NCBI GenBank assembly: GCA_013400975.1
Contig: WBMZ01003302.1
Span: 62,001-126,000, forward strand
Source: Atrichornis clamosus
Lineage: Eukaryota > Chordata > Aves > Passeriformes > Menuridae
DNA: 64,000 nt
Reading direction: 5' to 3'
Shown here: positions 11,948-21,142 of the stretch, piece by piece
Numbering within the stretch: position 1 is the stretch's first letter
How the letters are laid out: each line of letters opens with the position of its first letter
Made by a program: the position numbers and the translations under genes
The notes under the pieces: generated by a model
What the model was told of the DNA's origin: nothing
What the model saw: only the letters and a program-made list of their open reading frames with translations
The model's database searches: none

Positions 11948-12690
11948 CTGGTTTGAGAATATTTCATTCAAGAAAACAAAAATAGCAAAATGCTAAATAG
12001 GCAGCTCACTAAAAGATACACCATATTAAATCTCAAAGGGCAAAGTGTAAAATATCAGCTTTAAGTGTTCACAAAGGAATTAAAAACTTTTTCAAACTGA
12101 ATAAAAAGGCTGAATATGTGTATGTAACTCAATCACTCCATTTTCTACAGACATAACTTTCACACTCAGTTTTTTACATAAAACCCAACATATTTTTAAA
12201 CACAACAAAAAGAGTGAAGCTGTGACTGGATATATGAACATTTGTACATAATTTAGTGCATTACAGTACCAATTGAAATGTACAGGGGAGAAAAACTTTT
12301 AAAATACTACACACACTCCCCTTGAATTCTGACAAGACTAAAACATGTAAATCAAAGGTAACACAAATTCAAGGTACTGGTTTAGTTCAGTAAGTCACCA
12401 CAAGTTTTAATGTTATAATGATATCAATACATTCTATCAGCAAAAAGAGGTTGCATAATAACGATTTTCATCAGTATTTGTGTGTTAGTACAACTAACAA
12501 TTTAAAAGTATGATGCAAGGCTGCATTGATTAAATCCACAGGTTTTAAAAACAACAGAAAATAGAAGAGTGGACTTTATTTCATAATGACAACAAACAAA
12601 GCACTGGAAAACTTTGTTGTTGTATACTGAAATTATAACCTCAGAAGAGTGCTGAATGTAACACTGACAAATCTCTAAAGTATTCTCTAC

Positions 12691-12752
12691 CTCCTGGTAA
12701 CTGCTTCCAGCGTAGGAAAAAGTTCATTACTAGTCTGAGAAACTGTGAGTAG
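12691..12752 (-). CDS. Internal exon of the minus-strand gene
   Basis: The acceptor is preceded by a pure run of 17 T on the minus strand followed by GGTGCAG, an unusually strong polypyrimidine tract. The donor is GGAG|GTAGAG. The exon has one leading base, 20 codons beginning YSQFLRLVMNFFLRW, and one trailing base. It therefore takes two bases from 14604-14662 and gives one base to 11909-11947. The alternating hydrophobic and basic pattern suggests an amphipathic helix. A phase-0 alternative reading is also open, but it would break the frame with the next exon. Confidence 0.75.
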
Positions 12753-12759
12753 CTGCACC

Positions 12760-12776
12760 AAAAAAAAAAAAAAAAA
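12760..12776. repeat. Poly(A)/poly(T) run forming a polypyrimidine tract
   Basis: Seventeen A on the plus strand are seventeen T on the minus strand, directly upstream of the acceptor GGTGCAG of exon 12691-12752. The simple repeat therefore serves, or replaced, the polypyrimidine tract of that exon. Confidence 0.85.
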
Positions 12777-13683
12777 GGATTATACTTTTACTATTGTATG
12801 CATTTGATTCAGAAATTTTAATCACCAGAGATGCACAGAACGGTAGAGAAAACAGCATTTATTGTTTGTGGTGATGTTAAAAACATATTACAGCAGGAAA
12901 AAAAAAGTAGTATGTGATTTAGTTGTCAGATTGTTCTACTGAGTAGTAACTTCAGCCAGCAGCATTTACAGTCTGAGGCTCCAGTACCAAGTACTGCCCG
13001 TCAGGTACCTCTTAGGCAAAAACGTTTCATCAGATGATTTCAAGGTGCTGATAGTTAATTATCCTGACCATCTTTCTACACTGCAGATTAAACACCCAGA
13101 TGTATATAGCAAGGGAAAGTAAACAGTGACTGGGAAGCCCAGTGGCTGAACAAAGCACTCTTAAACCTTATTCACCAAACTAAATAACTACACGAACATC
13201 ATTCAGAAAGTGTCTGTTTGCAAGGAATAAGTTACTTGGTCAAATTCCATGTGAGTTTTGTTTGTTTCCTAAATCTGATTTCCAAAATACCTGCTCAATC
13301 AATGAAGTAGTCAGTTTTCCTATTTGTCACAATCATACCTTTATGTTTTATAATGGAGCACATGAGAAGGAAAGCAGGAAAAATTGATAAATTACGCAAG
13401 CTGTAACCACTTGTAGAATCTTCTAATACACGGGAATGAAAAAACAAGGATGTCACCAGCACTGAAAAGAACAGCATCCCTTTACTAAACAGAATTGCAA
13501 AATATCTTAATCAGATTCCCGCTCTCCTAATGAGGAAGTCAGAACGATATCCATCAAGAAACATATTTGATTTGTTCAGTGTAGAAGATTAAAATAGATT
13601 CATTAGTGTAGGGATGAGAAGACTCAGTTAGCTGAAAGAGAACTCACACCACCTTGCTTGATTTAATGGCAGCAAGTACAAAG

Positions 13684-13700
13684 TGTGTATATATATATTT
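13684..13700. repeat. TA-rich simple repeat
   Basis: A short TATATATATAT run in an intron of the minus-strand gene. A similar run is at 15460-15476. Confidence 0.75.
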
Positions 13701-13986
13701 ATTCTGACAGGTATACTTTGGATAGTTCATGCTGGAACATGTTGAAAAAGTATCTGCACAGCATTTATTTAATCAGTAGCACAGACACTTCAAAAACCTC
13801 ACAGAAGAACATACTTCTCATATTCTGACCAATATTCACTGAGTTCTCATATATCTTGATTTTCAAGGTAAGTCTTAGTAAAGTTCACTTATATTACCAC
13901 TGAACACACACAGGCATCTTTCTCATCAACTGTGTTGATAAGAATATTTTATTATTTTCTATTTGATGTAATTTTCCCAAAATAAG

Positions 13987-14008
13987 TTTCAAGTCAGTTT
14001 CAAGTCAG
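13987..14008. repeat. 11-base tandem duplication
   Basis: TTTCAAGTCAG is present twice head to tail. It is a small slippage-type repeat. Confidence 0.8.
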
Positions 14009-14603
14009 CTTTTCCTGCAAGAAACACTGAAAGCCATGGGAATGTTTTCTCTTCTGATAGCACCATTTTCTTCTTATTCCATTATTGTCTTTCTTACACT
14101 ATTCACACTCCCTTCCCAGTGTTACTGCTTTACTAGACTAATGAGGTAAAAATCTACAGCTATTAATAAAGCAATTTTTTAAAAATATGCTCAGATTTTG
14201 CTACCAAGGTACAGCAATGAGCTGTATGTTAATACCTTCTGTTTATTGAATAGAAAAGAAAAATTGCATGACGTGTCTTTCAGATGAAGAAAGCAAAGGG
14301 ATTGAGGATTGGAAGGAAAAGGAAAAGGGACCAGTTCACACTGAACTCCAGATCCAGTGAACAGGGATTCTCATTGCCCCCACCACAAGGAATTATTGGT
14401 CACACAATTACAGGAACAGTTGGGAAAGCATTAGCCAGAAGCAGCGATGCAAGTAAACACCTGCATAATTCAGGCAAAAATCTCTGTATAAAAACAAATT
14501 CCAACTCTGGCTTATTAGAAACTGCTTTAATACATCTGTTCCACAGGAGAAAGAACTTCATCCCAAAGTTATGAACATGAGACAGTAACAAGGCCCTGAT
14601 TAC

Positions 14604-14662
14604 CTGGACTTCAGAGATGCAGCTGAAGCCATGCAATGTCCAAAAGAAAAATTTTCATGAGA
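14604..14662 (-). CDS. Internal exon of the minus-strand gene
   Basis: The acceptor (CAAATATCTTTTATTAG) and the donor (TCCAG|GTAATC) are both good. The exon starts in phase 0, reads SHENFSFGHCMASAASLKS, and ends with two bases (AG). These complete a Ser codon (AG+C) with the next exon at 12691-12752. A nested acceptor 40 bases downstream (GCATGGCTTCAG) would give a 19-base micro-exon in the same phase. The longer form is preferred because its start phase matches the preceding exon. Confidence 0.6.
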
Positions 14663-15459
14663 CTAATAAAAGATATTTGAAGTGCAGCAGTGAAACTACT
14701 AGTACTTGGTATCCACAAAAACATGGTATTACTCCTTAAAAAAGCTAAGAAAAAATCCATGCAGTTCTACTCCGAAAACAGCAATCTGAGCTCCTGTTGG
14801 CACATACAAAAATATGGATACAAACACAAATTGAAGACTCATAATCAACTTAATGCCTATCTTTCCATTCCAGCACACACAGGCTGGTAATGTTATAGAC
14901 ACCTCCTACCACTTATCTACCAAGGCATCACGGAACTTGTAGACAAGAACCAAAATCCTTTTCCCATCCACTCCTTTACATGATTAGTCATTCCCTAGAT
15001 CAGCCTAAAGCAAACATTACATTTCTTCTTGTTCTTTTACACTGGAATGCAAAGAAAAATATGGTTCACAGCGCAGCTTAATCTCTGAAGCAGCACAAGA
15101 CAGTGATCTATAAAAGTGATACCACTCAGCCCGCTGGGAAGGGACAAAACCCAAGAACTATAATCCTTTATCCATCACTAAAGGGTAGAACTGAAACTCC
15201 AAACTATCTGCTTTGCCTACAACTGCTGTTAAAGGCGTAATAGAATATTTAGGAGAAGACTGTTGAGAACTCAGAGACCTGGAGAATTCTGTTTACCCAT
15301 AACTCACAGTGTTCTCTGCAACGAGACTATTAATGAATCTCAGAAGGATTTAATGTGAATGCTGCAGTGTAATATTTGCTAAAACTTGTATCACTAAAAT
15401 AAAAACGAGGATATGCTAGAAAACACTGGAAAAGTTGAAGATAAACGTCTGTTACAACA

Positions 15460-15476
15460 TATATATATAGATATAA
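15460..15476. repeat. AT simple repeat
   Basis: A run of ATATATATATAGATATA in an intron of the minus-strand gene. Confidence 0.75.
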
Positions 15477-16481
15477 CCAGATGGCTTAACACAAATAGTT
15501 AATCTATTTTCTTCCTCAATTTGATTTTACTAATAATCTCTTCAGTTTTATGTACGTAAAAAACGCACAGAGACACAATAAAGAACTTGAAAAAACTTGC
15601 TGAGAAAAAGCAACTCACGCTAGCATTATCAATGTACAAAGTTTGTAGATTTCACCGTTTGTTTAAGATATCCGTATCTATAATCACATGTATTCATCTT
15701 CCTTTACCCACACTTCCCTCCCTACAGATAAAAGTACATTCGAAATCCTAGTCCAATGAGTCAGTTAAAAATACACATCTGAATCATAAGTATATTCTGA
15801 ATACAACTCTAAAGCCAAGGGGGATACTATTAATACATATAACTAAAGAAACAGCCTCAGCTAGCTGCTTTTATTAATCACCTTGCCTGTTCCAGTTAAC
15901 TACAGTTACTGCCACAATGTTTTTCCTGCCATTCTCCCTTATCTGTACGTTTGTTTGGTTTTAAAATAAAATATTTAAGTGTATCAGCTACTATGTCTTC
16001 TATCCCTAGTTTTCTATTTTTGAGGATTTTGTTTAAAACCTAATATTTAAGCATACTAGTTACCACTCCAACTCTTATTAAAAGTTCCAGGAGATTTCAC
16101 TTGCCTGTAAAAAGACTAAGTGTCATCCTTTAAACCTTAGTATTTAAAGAAAGGAAACAAGAGGTAAAGTTACTTTTGTCCTACATATATCCTGTACTTA
16201 GGTGTACAACTGCCACACAAAAAATTGTTTCTAATATTCAGTATTGTTACTTGCTTCACAGATCTACTCAAGGATATAATTTAAGGATCGGCACCTCATT
16301 TTGCTAAACCCCACAAAAATTACGTCCTTGCCTGACAGAGCTTCCCGTAAGAATATACGACAGAACCGGAAAATGTAACAAACACTGACATTTGATGAAA
16401 AACGACGGGAAGGGTTTGAGTAATTTAGAACGTTCAGAACAGCAAAACTGTCAGAAAAGTGGGCTGAATATATAAGTGTAC

Positions 16482-16525
16482 CTGCTCAGGAAACAAAGTT
16501 TCTGCTGATACTACTCTACCAGAAG
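16482..16525 (-). CDS. Internal exon of the minus-strand gene
   Basis: The donor GAGCAG|GTACAC is strong. The acceptor GAAACAG lies after a T-rich stretch (ATGTTCTGAAACAG). In the only open frame the exon carries a two-base start (CT), then SGRVVSAETLFPEQ, and ends in phase 0. That fits the phase-0 start of the exon at 14604-14662. The open frame continues upstream of the chosen acceptor and contains an ATG (MKCSETASG), so a transcript could instead begin translation inside a longer version of this exon. The exon lies 0.2 kb outside the densest part of the CpG island. Confidence 0.5.
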
Positions 16526-17326
16526 CTGTTTCAGAACATTTCATGCCATCACTCGAACTCCTTCCCCTACACAGTATCGCTCCAATTTGACACGTGTCAT
16601 TCGCCTATCGCTACAGGACAGAGGCTTCGCCTTCCTCTTTCACTCGGGCTCTTATCTCTAGCCTATGGCCAAAAACAAGCCTCCCCCCTTCCCTCTGCAG
16701 CAGGGAAGGGATGAGGGACCCGAATAAAGGAAACAACCCGCTGCTCAATCCATTCCCTCCGGCACCCACCGCGGGCACTCCCGCCCGTTCTGCGGCGCTC
16801 CAGGAAGCGCGGAGCCGCCTCGCACCTCGGCGGCGGCCCCTAGCTCCTGCCCCTCGGCCGAGACCCGCCTGGCTGCCGGGGCCGGCTCTCTGCTCTGCCC
16901 CTCGGCGCAGGGCCCTCGCCCGCAGCCCCCGCTCGCCAGCAGGAGGGGCCGCGCTGCCCTCCAGCCCCGTGACACCGGAGCGGCCCGGCCCCGGCCCGCG
17001 CAGGCCGGGCTCCCCGCATGCCGCGGCACGGACAGGTGCAGCCCTCAGGCCGCCCGGGGCCCTGCGCAGCCCGGGCTCGGCTCCGGCCTCCTCCTCCTAC
17101 TCCTCCTCCTCCCCTCGCTAGCCCCTTCCCCCGCGCACCACTATCACCCTCGGCCCCGCACAAAGACGGGCCCTCGCCCGCCGGGCCGCGCAGAGAGAGA
17201 GCGGAGCGGAGCCAGGCCAGGCCGGGCCGGGCTGAGCCGGGCCTCCTGCCCCCCCTCCTCGGCCGACGCCAGCGGCCCGGGCCTCCCACCCGCCCTGGGG
17301 GCCACCGCCTCCACCTCCCGCCTCAC

Positions 17327-17365
17327 CTCTTTGGGGACGAGCTGGTTCTCCTCGCTGGGCACCAT
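17327..17365 (-). CDS. Probable first coding exon of the minus-strand gene
   Basis: Read on the minus strand, an ATG at 17365-17363 has G at -3 and G at +4, a good Kozak context. It opens a 13-codon segment reading MVPSEENQLVPKE, which ends exactly at a strong donor, GAG|GTGAGG, in phase 0. The same frame is open upstream to another good-context ATG at 17557. That longer form adds an acidic run of about 11-18 Glu plus a hydrophobic stretch (LPLLLTTALG), for 77 codons. I prefer the shorter start because the CCAAT box and YY1 motif sit just beyond 17548, where a promoter would be expected. The next identified exon (16482-16525) needs a one-base remainder, so an exon may be missing, or a later donor may be used (for example near 17278, in a GCGG|GTGGGA context). 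Confidence 0.5.
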
Positions 17366-17453
17366 GGCCGGTGGCGCGGCGCGGAGCCCGCAGCAGGCTG
17401 AGCCGAGCGCCGTCGTCAGCAGCAGCGGGAGGCGGGGGGACGCCCGCGGCTCA

Positions 17454-17513
17454 TCCTCCTCCTTCTCCTCCTCCTCTTCTTCCTCCTCCTCTTCCTCCAC
17501 TTCCACCTCCTCC
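17454..17513. repeat. TCC/GAG trinucleotide tract
   Basis: Some 60 bases are almost pure TCC/TCT on the plus strand (GAG/GAA on the minus strand). Read in the minus-strand frame upstream of exon 1 it would encode a run of Glu residues, but it probably lies in the 5' UTR or core promoter. Such tracts are prone to length change and to unusual DNA structure. Confidence 0.8.
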
Positions 17514-17547
17514 GCTCCCGCGGGCAGCGCCGCGGCCCCGCCCCGTC

Positions 17548-17572
17548 GCCAATCCATGGCAAAATGGCCGCC
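17548..17572. promoter_or_regulatory. CCAAT box plus YY1-type motif
   Basis: GCCAAT at 17548-17553 is a CCAAT-box match (NF-Y is the usual binder). AAAATGGCCGCC at 17561-17572 is close to the YY1 consensus (AAGATGGCGGC). Both elements are common in TATA-less CpG-island promoters. YY1 sites usually lie just downstream of the start site and point with transcription. This one points along the plus strand, which hints at divergent initiation. Confidence 0.55.
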
Positions 17573-17580
17573 GGCGCGGT

Positions 17581-17590
17581 TCTCGCGAGA
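17581..17590. promoter_or_regulatory. TCTCGCGAGA palindromic promoter element
   Basis: This is a perfect 10-base palindrome, known from vertebrate CpG-island promoters as a core element linked to bidirectional transcription and bound by ZBTB33 (Kaiso). It sits 9 bases from the YY1-type motif. Together they mark the likely centre of the promoter, about 220 bases upstream of the minus-strand start codon at 17365. Confidence 0.65.
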
Positions 17591-17914
17591 ATCGCCCCAC
17601 CCCGACCTCGCCGTGTTTCGCCGCCCTCATCGCCTTCGTCCCGGGCGCCTCTGGATGCAGACCCAGACCCGGGGCCCCCGCCTGGCCTGGGCGAGCCGCG
17701 CGGGTGTTGACTGAGCATGAGGGGCGGTGTAGGAGCCGCAGCGCCGAGCCCCGCGGGCGGCCGGGCCGGAGCCGCCCATGGCGCCGGGCCGCCAGCCCCC
17801 CCACTTCATGTTATCCTGCCCCGGGGAACTGCGCGGGGCGCCCGGGCCTGTGGAGGGCGCGGGGGAAGAGGGAGTGAATAAATGGAAAGGGGCTGCGCAG
17901 GGAGGCGGGGGAGT

Positions 17915-18006
17915 CACCATCTCTGAAGGTGTTTAAGGGAAGACTGGACGTGCCACGGTGGTGTTTGGTCATGGGTTGGACTCAGAGGTGTTTTCCAACC
18001 TAATTG
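17915..18006 (+). mobile_element. CR1 tail fragment inside the CpG island
   Basis: The text CACCATCTCTGAAGGTGTTT, then GGTGGTGTTTGGTCATGGGT and TTTTCCAACCTAATTG, matches the last ~90 bases of a CR1 3' end. The GC-rich island continues on its far side, so the insertion lies within the promoter region. It ends 12 bases before an ATG at 18018 that could start a divergent exon. Confidence 0.8.
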
Positions 18007-18017
18007 TGTCAGGGGAA

Positions 18018-18070
18018 ATGGAGCAGCAAGAGGCGAGCGGGGCGGGAGCGCGCCCGGCTCGCTGCCGCAG
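18018..18070 (+). CDS. Possible short divergent first exon
   Basis: An ATG in good context (G at -3, G at +4) opens MEQQEASGAGARPARCR and runs into a donor-like CGCAG|GTGCGG. The position on the side of the CpG island opposite the minus-strand gene suits a divergent transcript. No convincing downstream exon set could be assembled, so this may be non-coding or chance. A further donor-like site (GACGA|GTAAGC) lies at about 18308. Confidence 0.2.
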
Positions 18071-21060
18071 GTGCGGCACGGAGCGCGTAAGGGCTTCCCT
18101 TGGGCTGGGGGCGGCCCGGCCGCGGGAGCGCTCGGTGTGGGGCACGGGAGCCGGCCCGGCCCCGCCACACGGACTCCGTCTCTTCGTGCCGCACCCCCGA
18201 GCGGCGCTTCCCGGAGCCTCGGGCTGCAGGGACACAGGTTGTTTCGCTTCGTGTCACTCGCTTTTTTGCTTTCTGGTGCCAGACTGAGACCAGCAGGAGT
18301 GGACGAGTAAGCAGAGCCTGGTCCCGCTGACGTGTGAGCTCTTACTGGTGCCTAGAAGTTGTTATTGAAGTCATGCGGTGAAGTTCAGCGTGTGCTCGCT
18401 GTAAATCCGACGTTGATAGCTCATTTTCAAACAAGATGCAAGGCTGTTTCTGTGATATTGCTTAACTGTTGATTTTTGTCCACGACAAGCTGACATATAT
18501 CTGGGGTTTGTGCCACCTGAGTCACACTAAAAGCCAAATCACTAGAAGGACTGAAAAGCACATTATTAGGAAAGTAATTGATGTCTATTTCGCTGCAAAA
18601 CACACTGCTGTTCACTTTTAAACTACTTGGCTAATGAAGAATGGTATGTGGTAGTTGCACAATTCTGCACAACTATTTTTCTTATTATTTTAGTGTCCTC
18701 TTGTGGAAAAATGCAGTACTGAGGATAATTTTTGGTTTTGTGTAAAAGAAACTTTGTGTTTTGGGGTAATTTTTGAAACCCATTGTTGTGGAGGTGGTTG
18801 GTACTGTGAAGATTTAATAAACTTAAATGACTCTTTGCTCTTCATGTTCAAAGCATGTAACTTCTCAGGTTTCTCTCTGCTTTCTCAGAGATAAGGGAAA
18901 CCTTTTGGAATTGGGATATGTTACTAGTATTTCTATAAGAATAGTGGATTAACACTTTAAAAAAAAAGAGGCTTTATAATGGTCATTTCTGTGAATAACA
19001 TCAGTGGTGTAAATTTCATCTTTCAAGTATGCTATGGTAAATGCTATGTTTCTGGCCTGGTTTTTTGTTGTTTGTTGTTTCTACTCCTTGAACTAAGCAC
19101 AGAAATCCTCTCATTGAAAAACTTAAAGCAGTTTTTAAGTATATTTCTAACTTATTTTCCACTATATAACTTAATGAGCTCAAGTTTTTACGTACAAAAG
19201 GTCAGGAGGTTCTTTGAGACAGGAGCTCTTGGCCTCTAGTTTTACAGTGCGTTGCACCTGAAAGCCCCTCACCTTAGAACTTTGAGCTCTAATATGATAA
19301 AATCAAGTATGGAGACAGGAACCTGGCAGTCCCTTGCTGTTGATGTTACTCTATTGTTAGGCATGGGGTTGTGTGGACCTATGCCTCTACAAGAGGAAAA
19401 AGTATATATCGTTGGGTTTTTTAATAGGAAAGGAGAAATTAATGAACTTGTGTCTTTTTGAAAAGAGTTGTTTTATTAATGCTTATCAGCTGTGTTGCTG
19501 ATTAAAAAGTTTGGGATTTACGTGGGGGTTTTTTTTGACGGGAACTTCTGTAATCATCTTGGTATGAGAAAAGGTATAATTGCAGAAGAAATGAAAAAGG
19601 ATGTCAACATTTGTGGATATTTGAAGGAGCACAGCTGCCTGGTGTTCTCCACTTGGCCAGTGGTGTCCAAAGATCCCTGAGATTAGTGAGCAAGTACTTG
19701 AGCCGGAGAGGCAGAACAGAGCCAAGCTCCCAGTACAAGGGAAGCAACCATCAAAGTGCTGACTGGCAGCCTCCAACAGGGGTGTGTGACTGACTGGCCT
19801 GGTGCTGCTTCCCCTCGCCCCCCGGTTTGGGGACACTCCCCCCAAAACCTCTCAAACTTGGGGGACTCTTCCTCTGTGTTGTAAGGAATCCAGAATTGAG
19901 GGACAAGAAGCTTTCAGAGATGTTATGTTTGAATGTTCTTTTGACCCTCTAAAATTTGTTCTTATTTTTCTCCTGTCATTTGAGCTTAACAAGGGGAAAA
20001 GCTACAAAACTCAATGACTTTATTTGAAATATATTGTTCTGTTAGAATAAAGAGGTAGCTACCACAAATATGTGCCTACAAGATAAGAATCAGGAGTTTG
20101 TTTTTTAAAGAAATACTTCGTTAGATCCTCCTGCCAACCTTTAAAACTGTGCAAACATCCAGTGTAGCATGTGTGCATGAAACGTCTTTAATAGAGTAAT
20201 AATCGCTAGTTAATAATTAAATCTCTGAGGGCTTTTGTAATTTGTGGATGCTACAGTATTTAATCTCTTTATGTGAGACTTCTTAAAGAGGAATAATTCA
20301 GTATTTGAGTTTTATGAAGGAATCCTGCCCTTACATAAAGAATGATTTAATGTACCACAGGTTTAACTTATTATTAGTGTGAAGGAGAAAAATTGTTTTC
20401 TCAGACTACAATTGATGCTGGATTTGCAGGTACAGGTAAATTTGTTAGGATGTTCATTGTCGAACTGTTGCTCAGACATACATTAGAATAAAAGTCACAG
20501 GTGCTGAAATGTGTCAGTTTTCAGTCAGTACAGTACTTCTCACACTAATGTATGCATTGAGTTAATGGAAATATAGTTATGCAACGTCAGTGTGCTAAAG
20601 TAAATAGCAGACTTCCATTTTAAAAGATGATGAGCTTGTAAATTAGTCTGTGGGAATGGGAAACCTCCCCTCCTCTGCAGCCTCTTTAAAGGTTATGCTT
20701 TAATCATTCCTCCTCCTCTGTAAGAAATCACTGAATCCTGTGCCAAGATTTGCCAAAAATGAAAAACATTTTTAAAAAAAGGTTAAAGAACAGAATAGAA
20801 TGCTGCCATCTAGCTCTTTCACATGTGCAGTTAGATGCTCCAAGATGTCTTTCCCAAAGTAACATTATCCTACCTGTTTGAGATGGAAAGACTATGTAAG
20901 GAGGATTGTATAGACTGATACCATTGATTTGGGGGTGTTCTCTGAAACACTTGGGTTTGATTTTTCAAATAGGCTGTCACTGGGAGATCCATGTTCTGTT
21001 TCAGAGGTAGAGCCAACGTTGCAGTGCTTGTTTTTTTCTGTATTTTCTTGTTAAAAACAG

Positions 21061-21142
21061 CCAACCAACCAAACCCACAAAAAAAAGATCCAACCAACCA
21101 ATAAAAAAACCCCAAAACCAAACCCTCAAAAAACCCCAAACC
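21061..21142. repeat. Degenerate CCAA / A-rich repeat
   Basis: About 80 bases are built from CCAACCAACC, AAAAACCCC and AAACCAAACCC units. On the minus strand this is a GGTT/GGGGTTTT-type tract. It creates an open but low-complexity minus-strand ORF that should not be read as protein. Confidence 0.75.

Larger units (their letters stand above)
198..17365 (-). other. Split protein-coding gene, minus strand (5' end in CpG island, 3' end outside window)
   Basis: This is the span of a multi-exon gene read by eye from splice sites and frame continuity. The nine exons from 16482-16525 down to 5140-5315 join without a phase conflict or stop, giving about 172 codons. Going 5' to 3', their lengths are 44, 59, 62, 39, 32, 38, 35, 33 and 176 bases. 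Six consecutive junctions complete a split codon with no stop, which is unlikely by chance. The product is rich in Leu, Val and Ile, with short helical-looking segments and no obvious signal peptide in the core. I do not recognise the family and assign no function. The joins from exon 1 to 16482-16525 and from 5140-5315 to 3754-3895 need exons or sites I could not place. The intronic DNA holds CR1 and LTR pieces. Confidence 0.75.
16745..18240. promoter_or_regulatory. CpG island with promoter character
   Basis: This is the only long stretch with dense CpG dinucleotides and GC boxes, set in AT-rich surroundings. It covers the first exon of the minus-strand gene and extends about 0.7 kb beyond it on the other side, as a divergent promoter would. 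No TATA box is evident near the presumed start. The long GC-rich ORFs in all frames here are a by-product of base composition, because stop codons are rare in such sequence. Confidence 0.85.

Noticed and set aside
13010..13057. Minus-strand segment reading LKSSDETFLPK with a good donor (GAG|GTACCT)
   Set aside because: Its phase would also fit exon 12691-12752, but the acceptor is poor and a stop lies just upstream. Exon 14604-14662 fits better.
13295..13477. Minus-strand 60-codon ORF near a GCAG|GTATTT donor
   Set aside because: The frame that reaches the donor is only about 12 codons long, has a weak acceptor, and its phases do not fit the exon chain.
16064..16104. Minus-strand segment QVKSPGTFNKSWS with an excellent acceptor
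   Set aside because: It needs two incoming bases and leaves one, which fits neither exon 1 nor exon 14604-14662.
16594..17877. Several overlapping GC-rich ORFs of 100-175 codons on both strands
   Set aside because: They are Pro/Ala/Arg/Gly-rich in every frame, as expected where stop codons are rare in a CpG island. Only the short segment at 17327-17365 is backed by a splice site and a start context.
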